Positions 19,806 through 29,685 are shown, counted from the first letter of the stretch. The stretch is 32,997 bases of DNA from Nanobdellota archaeon (GCA_014239585.1 JAAZYP010000003.1:1-32997); one strand, 5' to 3'. Numbers and translations: made by a program. The notes: generated by a model not told the origin, from the letters alone.

Positions 19806-20947
19806 TAGCTAATTACTCTAATCGTTCTAACGAAATTTTTAGTGTCCTTATCGTGTTCGATAGTTATACGAATATCATATTCTCCTGCCTGTTCAGGCGT
19901 AGTCCAAAAATATCTAAATTCCCCTGAATTATCTGTAAATATTTGTTTGGGAAGTCCAGTATTATCTGTAATTATTACTGTAGCTCCCGCAACAGGTGCC
20001 CCCTCCGAAAAGGTTTTCCCAGTAATTGTTATCATACTATCGATTGGTGCTTCACTAGGAAAGACTGATATTTCGACAGATAATTCTGAAGGAAATACAA
20101 ATACAAAGAAAATAAATATACTTGCTGAAACCATTATCAAAATATGCTTTATTCCTGCAACCAATTTTTCTTCAGCGATAATTCCTGCAATAAATCCAGC
20201 ACAAATCGCCTCTATTAAAGTCATTAGAAAGAATAAGTTTCGAAAGTATTCAATTGTTAATTTAGCGCCACCTTCTTGAATACCGATCCCGGAAAATGAA
20301 CCAATCTGCTGAACATAAAGTATTGGAGATAATATCTTGTAAAGTGCAATAATAACTCCAACGAATACAAAGAAAATAATATACATGACAATAATTTGTT
20401 GATGCATAATTGATTTTCTTTCAGATTCCATATCTTTGATAATATTAACATCTTCCGCAAGAGAACCAAGCGTCTTTTTTACATCTCCGCCACTATGAAA
20501 TGCCTCTAAGATAATGGCATTAACTCGGCGGATTAATTGACTTTTGGCAAGACGATTTGTAAATTTTTCCCAAGCTTTAGGAAATGCCTGATTCCAAGAT
20601 AACCAAATATTTAATTGTTTGATATGTTTTGTAAGTTTCCCATAATTTGTTTTACTTGCAACTGAAATTGCTTGAGGTAAAGTCATTCCCGCAGATGCAG
20701 ATTGAGATAAATCTTCCAAAAAATGTGGAAATTGATCTTCCGCAGATTTAATTTCTTCAAATTCTTTAAATGAAATCCAAATTGAAGGTACAACAACAAT
20801 TATTAATCCGATTGAAATTAATGCAATAATTGTGGTGCTGCTTCCACCGAGTAAAAATGCGCCCAGTGCCAAAATAAATGGAACTGGCAAAGCCAGGACT
20901 GTGTAAAACAATTTCTTATCTTTCATTAATTCTTTTATTCTGCCCAT
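19805..20947 (-). CDS. T2SF-domain platform protein (TadC/FlaJ-half-like) with C-terminal Ig-like domain
   Basis: EDQFPHFLEDLSQSASAGMTLPQAISVASKTNYGKLTKHIKQLNIWLSW...ILEAFHSGGDVKKTLGSLAEDV plus TMs; C-terminal ~98 aa ITITGKTFSEGAPVAGATVIITDNTGLPKQIFTDNSGEFRYFWTTPEQAGEYDIRITI. Confidence 0.88.
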   Translation of the reverse strand: MGRIKELMKDKKLFYTVLALPVPFILALGAFLLGGSSTTIIALISIGLIIVVVPSIWISFKEFEEIKSAEDQFPHFLEDLSQSASAGMTLPQAISVASKTNYGKLTKHIKQLNIWLSWNQAFPKAWEKFTNRLAKSQLIRRVNAIILEAFHSGGDVKKTLGSLAEDVNIIKDMESERKSIMHQQIIVMYIIFFVFVGVIIALYKILSPILYVQQIGSFSGIGIQEGGAKLTIEYFRNLFFLMTLIEAICAGFIAGIIAEEKLVAGIKHILIMVSASIFIFFVFVFPSELSVEISVFPSEAPIDSMITITGKTFSEGAPVAGATVIITDNTGLPKQIFTDNSGEFRYFWTTPEQAGEYDIRITIEHDKDTKNFVRTIRVIS

Positions 20948-21804
20948 GGTGATGAACTCTTAATTAGTAATATTACTCCAGTAGTTATTAATGGTAATCC
21001 TGCAAAAATCGTTAGATAATGCAGTAATTTAATTGTTGATACTGAAACTCCACCAACTGCACCCATTAGCGATGAGACAACAATGAAGAAAATAGTACCT
21101 ACAATAATTATTGTGATATATAAATTCATTAACAAAGTTAGAGTTTTTCCAAATGCCTCAAGTTTTCGTTTATATTCGTGAACAAAACCTATTGATTTTT
21201 CATTAAGATATTTGTCTAAATCTCCGCCAACTTCAATACTGTTTTTAATTCCGGCTAAAAATTCAGTCCATTCAGGAGACGGTGAACGTTTGATTGCACG
21301 ATCTAAAGATGTTTTCAAATCCATACCTAATTTATTAACTTCATGATCAATTTTCCTGGCCTCATCTGCAGCAGTAGGATAATCTTTGAAATTACCTAAT
21401 AATCCAAATATTTTTTGAGGTTCAAACCCTGATTTCGATAGTGTAGACATATAGATTGAAACAAAAGCAAGTGAATTTTCAATTTTCTCTTTCTTTTCAG
21501 AAATTACAAAAGAAGGATACAAATAGATAAATCCACCAACCAATATTCCGATAAAAATTGCAACAAATAAATTCATTAAAATTCCAATTAAACTAAAACC
21601 GACCGTAAGAAGACCGATTAGTGTAAGAAATAAAAATGAAACTGCAAAACTGCTCAACGTTAAGAATAAAATTAGTGAACCATATGCTTCAATTGGAACT
21701 TTTATTCTAGCAATCTTTAATTTTGGTTCAATTAATTTAAAATATTTCTTGTTATTCTTAACTATCTTACCAAACAATTTATTCGCGCGACCATAAATAT
21801 TCAT
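20935..21804 (-). CDS. T2SF-domain platform protein (TadB/FlaJ-half-like)
   Basis: SLAFVSIYMSTLSKSGFEPQKIFGLLGNFKDYPTAADEARKIDHEVNKLGMDLKTSLDRAIKRSPSPEWTEFLAGIKNSIEVGGDLDKYLNEKS. Confidence 0.88.
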   Translation of the reverse strand: MNIYGRANKLFGKIVKNNKKYFKLIEPKLKIARIKVPIEAYGSLILFLTLSSFAVSFLFLTLIGLLTVGFSLIGILMNLFVAIFIGILVGGFIYLYPSFVISEKKEKIENSLAFVSIYMSTLSKSGFEPQKIFGLLGNFKDYPTAADEARKIDHEVNKLGMDLKTSLDRAIKRSPSPEWTEFLAGIKNSIEVGGDLDKYLNEKSIGFVHEYKRKLEAFGKTLTLLMNLYITIIIVGTIFFIVVSSLMGAVGGVSVSTIKLLHYLTIFAGLPLITTGVILLIKSSSPWAE

Positions 21805-23474
21805 TTTTTCATCAAATCAAATACTGCATTGGGATGAACATAATACATTTTGATAATTTTAGATACTTCATCAAATCGAGTAATTTCCGATTCACTCATC
21901 CATTTCAAAATATTTGCTCGTCTCATAACTTCTTCTAAAATTGTTGATGCATCTTTAGCATGAGTTTCAGAAATTTTAGATAGTATGAAACTTTCATGTT
22001 TTTCGAAGTCATCAGTTGCAGGATTCCAAATAATTGCATCATTAACTTTCAATTCCTTATTTTTTGCATCGAATCCTTCAATTTCAACAATTTTAGCAAG
22101 TTTTCTAAAGAATTTTCCTTCACGTTTTATTTTTTCTAAGAAAATAATTAAATCCAGATTCTGTAAAACAGATAAAGGTAATTCAATTGGAGGAGTAGAT
22201 AATCTATCTATAACTGCAGCAGTACTATCGGCGTGTATCGTAGATAATCCCGGATGACCTGTGGCCATAGCCTGAAATAATACTTCAGCTTCAACACCTC
22301 GAACTTCGCCTACAATCAGATAATCTGGTCGTTGTCGCATAGAAGATTTCAATAATTGATGCATGTCAATCTCACCATATTTGCTTGGTCCAAATCCTGC
22401 ACGGGTTACTTGAGGCAACCAATTCGTGTGAGGTAGTTGAAGTTCAGCAGTATCCTCAATCGAAACAATTTTGTCATTTGGTCTAATGAAGAGTGAAACT
22501 GCATTCAAAAAAGTAGTTTTACCTGTTGCAGTTGATCCCGCAATCAAGATTGATTTTTCCCGTTCAATTGCGAACCACAAATATGCTAGTGTTATTGCAT
22601 CAACAGTACCAAATTTCATCAAATCTACTGGACTTAGCGGCGTTTTGAAGAACTTTCTAATTGTAAAATTGCTTCCACGTCGAGCAATATCAGTACCATA
22701 TGTAATTTGAATTCTTGAACCATCTTCCAAAGAACCATCCATAAGCGGATTTGCAACAGAAATAGATCGATTCGCTTTTTGAGCTAATTTCATACAGAAT
22801 GAATCCAATTCCTCTTTAACTTCAAATTTTATATTTGTGGCCATCTCACCATAAAGTGGATTTCGATGAAATATAAAAATCGGGAGACCGACACCATCAC
22901 AACTTATATCTTCAATATTTGGATCCATCATTAATGCATCAATCTTATCTAAACCAATTGTTTGTCTAAACACATAATATTTCATTTTTAGTCCATATTC
23001 AATGGACGGAGTAACACCAATTTTTGACCAAATACCGTCAATTTTTTTATTTAAGTACTCATAAATTTCAGTTTTATCAGTTAATTTTCCAAAATCCATA
23101 TCTAAATTTTCATGTAATTCTTCAACAGTTCGATTGGTCAATTCTTGCGAATTTTCATCTAATATTGGTTCAGATAAAGTATATATCAAGGTTTGATGTT
23201 CAGGATTAAATTTTATGTTAGTATAAGCTAAACTTGTCGATTTTCCGTCCAAAGTTGCACTAATTAATGAATAAGTTTCATCAACAGATTTTAATTCTTC
23301 AGCAATATTTTCAGAACTTTCTTTATGTTTGAGATGTTCATTTGGAAGTTGAATTCTCAGTGTTTTTTCGATTTCTTCATCAATTTTTATTTTTGGAGTA
23401 ACTTCTTCAGACGGGATTGGTTTTTTTCGAAATTTATTAAGCATACGGAGAGCCTCAGGATTAGCCATGTGCAT
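21801..23474 (-). CDS. Type II/IV secretion system ATPase (TadA/FlaI/VirB11-like)
   Basis: Walker A ILIAGSTATGKTTFLNAVS; DYLIVGEVRGVEAEVLFQAMATGHPGLSTIHAD. The true start may be the second Met at 23468. Confidence 0.95.
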   Translation of the reverse strand: MHMANPEALRMLNKFRKKPIPSEEVTPKIKIDEEIEKTLRIQLPNEHLKHKESSENIAEELKSVDETYSLISATLDGKSTSLAYTNIKFNPEHQTLIYTLSEPILDENSQELTNRTVEELHENLDMDFGKLTDKTEIYEYLNKKIDGIWSKIGVTPSIEYGLKMKYYVFRQTIGLDKIDALMMDPNIEDISCDGVGLPIFIFHRNPLYGEMATNIKFEVKEELDSFCMKLAQKANRSISVANPLMDGSLEDGSRIQITYGTDIARRGSNFTIRKFFKTPLSPVDLMKFGTVDAITLAYLWFAIEREKSILIAGSTATGKTTFLNAVSLFIRPNDKIVSIEDTAELQLPHTNWLPQVTRAGFGPSKYGEIDMHQLLKSSMRQRPDYLIVGEVRGVEAEVLFQAMATGHPGLSTIHADSTAAVIDRLSTPPIELPLSVLQNLDLIIFLEKIKREGKFFRKLAKIVEIEGFDAKNKELKVNDAIIWNPATDDFEKHESFILSKISETHAKDASTILEEVMRRANILKWMSESEITRFDEVSKIIKMYYVHPNAVFDLMKK

Positions 23475-23500
23475 TATACTCGTCCAGATTATATATGTTT

Positions 23501-23962
23501 TTAGTTAATTTTAATGCCTGAGGTGTTCGAGGTTAAAGTATATTTTCCGCCCGATAGTGAAGAAGGAATGATAAACAAGTTAGTATCAATATCTTTACTG
23601 AATATGGTTTTTGATAAAGTAAATCGCTGTTTGGCATCCTTTGTTATAATAATTTGATCATTATCTGAATAACCACCTTTATTATTGGAAGTTCCATCTG
23701 CACGAAGAGTAATTGTGTAAAAATCTTCACCCAAACGAGTAGGTATATTTCGAGTAATTTCAATTTTTCCGCTAGTATTCAAACTTTCGATATAATAAAT
23801 ATCCGTTTCAATTTTTTCAATAATACTATTTATTTCAAGTTCAGCCAATAAATCTGTGTTTGCATCCTTTATCGATAAATTCCAAACCAAAATAATTCCA
23901 AATATTGCTAAACTTATTACTGTCAAAATACCTAAATAAAAAACACTTACTTGCCCTTTCAT
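23501..23962 (-). CDS. Pilin-like protein
   Basis: MKG-QVSVFYLGILTVISLAIFGIILVWNL leader/TM; ATGA overlap with the upstream pilin-like gene. Confidence 0.6.
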   Translation of the reverse strand: MKGQVSVFYLGILTVISLAIFGIILVWNLSIKDANTDLLAELEINSIIEKIETDIYYIESLNTSGKIEITRNIPTRLGEDFYTITLRADGTSNNKGGYSDNDQIIITKDAKQRFTLSKTIFSKDIDTNLFIIPSSLSGGKYTLTSNTSGIKIN

Positions 23963-24561
23963 TCTATATCAATTTCAACGGTTGGTTTAAGTATACTGGA
24001 ACAACCATTTTCAATAGTAGTATTCAGATGATTATACTTCAGTTTTATTCGATGTTGCCCCTTTCCGGCACCCGCATTATTACCAGCCTTTAATCGAATT
24101 GCAAAACAACCGTTACTATCGTTCAAAACCGGATAATATAATTCATAAATTGCACTACCTTGCAAAGTTAAACAACTTGAACTATCGGTTCCAATTGAAC
24201 CATTTGTTGAAGTATTTAGACAAGCACCCCCTGCAGTTTTATTATTCCCTCGAACAACAATTTTTTCACCACTTGAAATAGGCAAATCGATATGAGTATA
24301 ATAAACTAATTTGCTGGAACTTTCCATCAATAAATCGCCAGATTTAATTTCAAAATCAATAGTTCGCTGAGATTTTTGAGTGGCGACTTCTTTGATCATA
24401 TTGTCTAATAAAATCATTCTATTTTCAACACGATCTAAATCATTAACGTCCTTCGAATTTTGAATTAAAGGATTGGCCCAAATAAAAACAATAGCAGTTA
24501 CAGATAACATAATCAACGTTATTAATGTAAATCCAACAATTTGCGCTTGACCTCGTTTCAT
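23959..24561 (-). CDS. Archaeal pilin-like protein
   Basis: MKRG-QAQIVGFTLITLIMLSVTAIVFIWA leader/TM; ATGA overlap both sides. Confidence 0.65.
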   Translation of the reverse strand: MKRGQAQIVGFTLITLIMLSVTAIVFIWANPLIQNSKDVNDLDRVENRMILLDNMIKEVATQKSQRTIDFEIKSGDLLMESSSKLVYYTHIDLPISSGEKIVVRGNNKTAGGACLNTSTNGSIGTDSSSCLTLQGSAIYELYYPVLNDSNGCFAIRLKAGNNAGAGKGQHRIKLKYNHLNTTIENGCSSILKPTVEIDIE

Positions 24562-26405
24562 ATTGCGGTAGCATTTACCTCTATGCTACTTTTTTGTTCT
24601 TTAGTAAAAACATTCAAAATTTGAAAATTATTACCTATGTTTAAACGCGAAGTAAAATCAGTTTCATATCCATATTTCGAGATGTCACAATCACTATCTT
24701 CGATTGATAAAGTTAAATCTGAACATTCTCCTCGCTTCAAAGTTTGATCACAACCTTCTTTACAATATACTTTTCGATCAGTACATTGAGTAAATGTTTC
24801 CAATTGTTCAATCGATTGATAACTTGTATTAGTATATACTTTAGTCATACTAATCAAATTGCCTAGCTCAGTAAATTCTAAATCAAAAATATGTGAATTT
24901 GTATAATCAGTACCACCTGCAAAGATTGAATTACCTAATGTTGCAAATGTTTTAATTGAAATTGGAGTTGGTAAAGTAACTAAAGAAGGTATATAATCTG
25001 GACCCAAGTGTTCGATAAATAAGACTTCAGTTTCAGTAGTACCAAAATTAGATTTTAAGAATACCGCAACTCGAGAGAGATTATCAAAATAAGTTATGTC
25101 AGTAATATTTAATCTGATATCCATTCCTAAACTTGTAGTATCTAAACAATAAATTATTGTTTGAGGTGAGTCATATCCGGTATAAAATATAAAGGGAGTA
25201 CCTTTTCCCGCAACCGTTGCAGCATTGACTCCAATAAAAACTGGTTTTTCTGAACCAAGATTACTATCTCCTGAAAATTCTTCGGCATAAAACATAGCGG
25301 GAATTCCTCCAAATTCAATAGTACAAGCTGCTACTTGTCCGGGATCAAAACCACAAGCTTCAAAGCTGGATGCATCATAAGGGCATCCTGAAACAGGATA
25401 ATTTTGTTCAATCCCTCCGACAATATATTGAGTTTCATCAATGTATGAAACTCCGCCAGCACTAAGATTGCCAGTAACTCCAACCAATAATTGATTATTA
25501 CCATTTCGAATTATTCGTTGAACTGCAGTAATCGCAGCATTAGAAATTGATCTTCCATTTGTACCAAATTCGAGCAATCTTTCAGGTTTGTCATACGGAC
25601 TGAATTGTCTAGTTATAATCGCTTCAACATGTTGTTGATTTAATGGATCAACTAAGGCACCGCCTTTAAACAAATGTTGTTTTGGATCACCGGATTCAAT
25701 AGGACTTTGAGTAATGTCAAAAAATTCAGTAACATTGTCATCCAATCCCTTTGTATTATATGAATTACCTACTAACGAATTATTCAAGATGGCGCTAATT
25801 GCAATACGTGTTCCGAGTTCAGAATTTCGTCCAGCGCCCATCAAAATTAGATTCTTCGGAGCAGTACAATTATCTCCGCCCTCGACAAAATCACCTAGAT
25901 GATTGAAATCGAATTTATTATATCCTGAATAAATATCCAAATTTTTGGGAGTCCAAGCTGAACCGTCATTTGAAGTCAACAAAGTTATTCCTTGATGAGA
26001 ATTATTTCCTCCCATAACTCCGATTATTTTCTGAGTTTCAGATTCGCAACCACAACTTAATCCGAATTTGGAACAAACCAATTCTGTATTTGAACCATAA
26101 CCTTCGTACAATTCAAAACTTATTTCATCAGAGTCTATGTTTACAGATTTATCATCTGCACAAATTGTTTGCGTTATTTCGCCAAAATTGTTCAAATTTT
26201 GCTCATTATCAGTTTTATAATATTGATCAATTATTGAAGTTGCGCGAGTTATAACTTGTTCTTGAACTTCTTCAGTAAATGTTTCAGATGCCGCCATAGA
26301 ATCAGAACTTAAATTACTAAACCAAAAATAAAATGAGGCACCCACAGTTAAAGTCATCATTATTACGAGAATAAATGCGATCAAATTAGACAGGCCCTTC
26401 TTCAT
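24558..26405 (-). CDS. Giant archaeal pilin-like protein with inserted repeat (possible beta-propeller) domain
   Basis: MKKG-LSNLIAFILVIMMTLTVGASFYFWFSNL archaeal pilin N-terminus; C-terminal CTDRKVYCKEGCDQTLKRGECSDLTLSIEDSDCDIS resembles the Cys cassette of the small pilins. Confidence 0.75.
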   Translation of the reverse strand: MKKGLSNLIAFILVIMMTLTVGASFYFWFSNLSSDSMAASETFTEEVQEQVITRATSIIDQYYKTDNEQNLNNFGEITQTICADDKSVNIDSDEISFELYEGYGSNTELVCSKFGLSCGCESETQKIIGVMGGNNSHQGITLLTSNDGSAWTPKNLDIYSGYNKFDFNHLGDFVEGGDNCTAPKNLILMGAGRNSELGTRIAISAILNNSLVGNSYNTKGLDDNVTEFFDITQSPIESGDPKQHLFKGGALVDPLNQQHVEAIITRQFSPYDKPERLLEFGTNGRSISNAAITAVQRIIRNGNNQLLVGVTGNLSAGGVSYIDETQYIVGGIEQNYPVSGCPYDASSFEACGFDPGQVAACTIEFGGIPAMFYAEEFSGDSNLGSEKPVFIGVNAATVAGKGTPFIFYTGYDSPQTIIYCLDTTSLGMDIRLNITDITYFDNLSRVAVFLKSNFGTTETEVLFIEHLGPDYIPSLVTLPTPISIKTFATLGNSIFAGGTDYTNSHIFDLEFTELGNLISMTKVYTNTSYQSIEQLETFTQCTDRKVYCKEGCDQTLKRGECSDLTLSIEDSDCDISKYGYETDFTSRLNIGNNFQILNVFTKEQKSSIEVNATAI

Positions 26406-26440
26406 AAATATTCAAGCTTATTTTTAGTTAAATAATTATC

Positions 26441-26962
26441 TTATATTTCGAGATTTCTTCCGGTGGCGGCTTGACCCGAAAAGTCTAAAGTAAATGAAAT
26501 AGATGTATCTTCAGTAAATGAAGTAAGTGAACAATCGCTTGCTAAATCAATTACAATTTTCTGAGTTTCACCAACTTGAATATCACTATTACATCCGCTC
26601 GTACAATCAGCGCTAGCACTACCTAAATAGGTCTGACATATTACTGTGCCGTCTCCCTCTTGAAGTATAAATGACGTCGTTGGTGAGTCGGCACCCGTAT
26701 TTACTGGTATATCAATTCCACCCATATTTTTAACATAAACTTCTAAATCTCCTGAAACATAATCTGCAACTTGAATATAAACGTTAGAATTTATTGTTTC
26801 ACTTAATTCTGCAGCATAATTTTCTCCGCCAGATTGAAGTTCACCTTGAATTCGTACAAACCAGAAAAATGCAGCTCCTGCCGCAGCTACAGTCATCATC
26901 ATCAATAAGATTACTGCGATAACTGGGGTTATTCCTCGCTTATTCATTCGTTTCCGTCTCAT
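26441..26962 (-). CDS. Archaeal type IV pilin
   Basis: MNKRG-ITPVIAVILLMMMTVAAAGAAFFWFVRIQGELQ; CTSGCNSDIQVGE. Confidence 0.9.
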   Translation of the reverse strand: MRRKRMNKRGITPVIAVILLMMMTVAAAGAAFFWFVRIQGELQSGGENYAAELSETINSNVYIQVADYVSGDLEVYVKNMGGIDIPVNTGADSPTTSFILQEGDGTVICQTYLGSASADCTSGCNSDIQVGETQKIVIDLASDCSLTSFTEDTSISFTLDFSGQAATGRNLEI

Positions 26963-27489
26963 TTTCTAAATGTCCCCGAAGCAGTAGTTTTACCACTAAA
27001 TGAAATTTTTGCATAAATTAATGAATCATCGGATTCACCATCAATATCACAATCTTTTCCATCAGTTAAAGTTAATTTGATTAATCTGAGTTCTTTCAAA
27101 CCTAATTCTGAATCACATCCACTCGTACAATATACGTGATCATTTGAAGTTGCAGTACTGTTCCAACTAGAAGTACAAATTATATCTTGTTCACTATCAA
27201 GTAAGGTCCATTGTGCATTGGGCGCAGCAGTTTGGTTAGCAATAGGAATTTTAGTTGTACCTGTATTTAAGATATTAATACTTAAAATTCGAGTTGTTCG
27301 ATTAAACGTGGAATCTTGCCAAGCTACATTCGAAGTCATTCGTTCAAAAGTTTGCTCTTGAAATTGTTGAGTTCCACCTTGCAGTTCACCCTGAATTTTA
27401 ATTAACCAATAAAAACTAGCTCCTGCCGCAGCTACAGTCATCATTAATAGCAGAATCATAGCAATAACTGGAGTTAATCCTTTCGACAT
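26959..27489 (-). CDS. Archaeal type IV pilin
   Basis: MSKG-LTPVIAMILLLMMTVAAAGASFYWLIKIQGELQ; CTSGCDSELGLKE. Confidence 0.9.
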   Translation of the reverse strand: MSKGLTPVIAMILLLMMTVAAAGASFYWLIKIQGELQGGTQQFQEQTFERMTSNVAWQDSTFNRTTRILSINILNTGTTKIPIANQTAAPNAQWTLLDSEQDIICTSSWNSTATSNDHVYCTSGCDSELGLKELRLIKLTLTDGKDCDIDGESDDSLIYAKISFSGKTTASGTFRK

Positions 27490-27504
27490 GGATTAAGTAT
27501 TGTT

Positions 27505-27520
27505 TATTTATATAAAAACC
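27505..27520 (-). promoter_or_regulatory. Putative archaeal TATA box upstream of the pilin operon
   Basis: Minus-strand TTTTTATATAAATAAAC about 20-30 nt upstream of the ATG at 27489. Confidence 0.5.
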
Positions 27521-27937
27521 TTACAGATTCTTAGTCCGATTATACTTAACTTTCAGTCCACGCGGGAATCGTTCATTAAAATATGATTTTCGTTTTATTG
27601 AAGAATGTAAATTTTGTGTCTCTTGCTGAAGATTTTTGTTCGAGTTTTCCAGACTTTCCAATCTTGCTAAAATTTGTCCTAACTGATCAACTTCGGAACT
27701 CTCCTCTTCAATATCACCTGAAAATATTTCGAGAAGTTTATCTAATTTATTTGTCAATTTATTTAAATTTTTAACCGTCAATTCAAATTTATTTTCAATT
27801 TTAGAAACCGCATTCAAAATATTCGTATATTCTTTAGGTGAATTTTTTGGTTTTTCTGAGGAAGTTTTAACCTTTTTCAATTCAAGCTCCAATTCCTTTA
27901 ATTTCTTAGAAGGCACTAATTCAAATTCATCGGACAT
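27521..27937 (-). CDS. Predicted coiled-coil protein, function unknown
   Basis: 138 aa with heptad-like, Lys/Glu/Leu-rich composition (LVPSKKLKELELELKKVKT; ILARLESLENSNKNLQQETQNL). Confidence 0.65.
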   Translation of the reverse strand: MSDEFELVPSKKLKELELELKKVKTSSEKPKNSPKEYTNILNAVSKIENKFELTVKNLNKLTNKLDKLLEIFSGDIEEESSEVDQLGQILARLESLENSNKNLQQETQNLHSSIKRKSYFNERFPRGLKVKYNRTKNL

Positions 27938-28013
27938 AACTACACTATAACTCGTTTAGTAATAAATATTGCGCCAAAAACAAGTCTTAAAAGTGTTCTT
28001 CCGAAGAAGAAAT

Positions 28014-29618
28014 ATGAATCAAGTTCAACCAATATATATTCTTCCTGAGGGTTCGACACGGAATCAAGGAAAAAACGCTCAAAAATCAAATATTGCTGCA
28101 GCTAAAGCTTTAGCAGATACGGTTAGAACAACATTAGGTCCAAAAGGGATGGACAAAATGATTGTAAGCTCATCCGGACATGTTACGATAACAAATGATG
28201 GAGTCACAATTTTAGATGAAATGGAAGTCGAACACCCTGCAGCAAAAATGTTAGTGGAAGTTGCTAAAGTTCAAGAAGCAGAAGTTGGCGATGGAACAAC
28301 AACTGCAGTTATTTTGGCAGGCGAATTATTAAGCAAAGCAGAAGCGTTACTTGACAAAAATATTCACCCCACAGTTATTGCCAGAGGATATGAATTGGCA
28401 GCAAGAAAATCACAGGAAATTTTATTAAAATTAGCAAAAAACATTACGCTGAAAGACAAAAAATTATTGGAACAAATTGCGATGACAGCAATGACAGGAA
28501 AGAACGTAGAATTTGAAACCAAGAAAAAACTTTCAAAATTAGCTGTAAAGGCAGTAACAAATGTTATCGAAGAGACTAAAACTCAGATAATTATTGACTT
28601 AAATGACATTAAAATTGAGAAAAAGGCAGGGGATGACACCGATAATTCCGAACTAATTGAAGGGTTGGTTATAGATAAAGAAAGAGTTCACACCTCAATG
28701 CCGCGATTAATAAATAAGGCTAAAGTTTTACTTTTAGATACACCAATTGAAATAAGTGAAACTGAAATCGATGCTAAAATTCAAATAACTTCTCCTGCAC
28801 AAATGCAACAATTTGTTGAACAAGAAGAACAAATGCTGAAAGAAATGGTAACTTCAATAGTTAAAACTGGAGCAAATTCAGTTTTCTGTCAAAAAGGAAT
28901 TGATGATATTGCGCAACATTATTTGGCCAAAAACGGAATTTTCGCAACCCGAAGAATGAAAGAATCAGATATGAAGCGATTAGCAAAAGCAACAGGCGGA
29001 AAGATCGTAACAAGTCTTAAGGACATTTCAAAGTCAGATCTGGGATATGCTGGAAGAGTGGAAGAGCGAAAAATCTCTAACGAACACATGATATTTATTG
29101 AGAAATGTAAATCTGCAAAGGCAGTAACATTATTGGTTCGAGGCGGAACAGAACATGTTGTTTCAGAAGTCGAAAGAGCATTAACCGATGCAATCGGAGA
29201 TTTAGCAGCATCGGTCTCAACTAAGAAAATCATTGCAGGTGGATCATCAATTGAACTCGAAATATCTCGAAACATCAGACATTATGCGGACTCTTTTTCT
29301 GGAAGAGAACAATTAGCTATTTCCGCATTCGCAGATAGTTTAGAAGTAATTCCAATAACTCTTGCCGAAAATGCAGGATTAGATCCGATAAACACTTTGG
29401 CTGATCTGAAATCAAAACATGATGCAGGTAAAATTTGGGCAGGATTAAATGTATATAATGGAAAAGTTGAAGATATGTGGAAAAATGGCGTAATTGAACC
29501 AATGAAAATCAAATCGCAAGCAATTTCTTCATCCAGCGATGTGGCAATTATGCTTCTAAGAATTGATGATATAATTGCATCCAGACCATCTGCACCCGTA
29601 TTGCCAGATCAAGTATAA
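28014..29618 (+). CDS. thsA: Thermosome subunit (group II chaperonin)
   Basis: [51 protein letters not shown]...[16 protein letters not shown]; start moved from the track's TTG at 27969 to ATG at 28014. Confidence 0.95.
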   Translation: MNQVQPIYILPEGSTRNQGKNAQKSNIAAAKALADTVRTTLGPKGMDKMIVSSSGHVTITNDGVTILDEMEVEHPAAKMLVEVAKVQEAEVGDGTTTAVILAGELLSKAEALLDKNIHPTVIARGYELAARKSQEILLKLAKNITLKDKKLLEQIAMTAMTGKNVEFETKKKLSKLAVKAVTNVIEETKTQIIIDLNDIKIEKKAGDDTDNSELIEGLVIDKERVHTSMPRLINKAKVLLLDTPIEISETEIDAKIQITSPAQMQQFVEQEEQMLKEMVTSIVKTGANSVFCQKGIDDIAQHYLAKNGIFATRRMKESDMKRLAKATGGKIVTSLKDISKSDLGYAGRVEERKISNEHMIFIEKCKSAKAVTLLVRGGTEHVVSEVERALTDAIGDLAASVSTKKIIAGGSSIELEISRNIRHYADSFSGREQLAISAFADSLEVIPITLAENAGLDPINTLADLKSKHDAGKIWAGLNVYNGKVEDMWKNGVIEPMKIKSQAISSSSDVAIMLLRIDDIIASRPSAPVLPDQV

Positions 29619-29654
29619 ACGATATACTAGAAATCAAAAGAGAGAGACAAGTAA

Positions 29655-29665
29655 GTTTTATATAG
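29655..29665 (+). promoter_or_regulatory. Putative TATA box for the downstream small-protein/pilin cluster
   Basis: gttttatatag about 21-31 nt before ATG 29686. Confidence 0.5.
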
Positions 29666-29685
29666 TTCAGAAGACATTCAACATT

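Noticed and set aside
19842-20279. Plus-strand 145-aa ORF opposite the platform protein
   Set aside because: Antisense to a coding region with strong protein motifs.
20257-20469. Minus-strand 70-aa ORF out of frame within the TadC-like gene
   Set aside because: Alternative frame of a supported CDS.
27969-28013. N-terminal extension of the thermosome from TTG 27969
   Set aside because: MRQKQVLKVFFRRRN is not thermosome-like; ATG at 28014 gives a canonical start.
28919-29512. Minus-strand ORFs inside the thermosome gene
   Set aside because: Antisense shadows of a highly conserved chaperonin.
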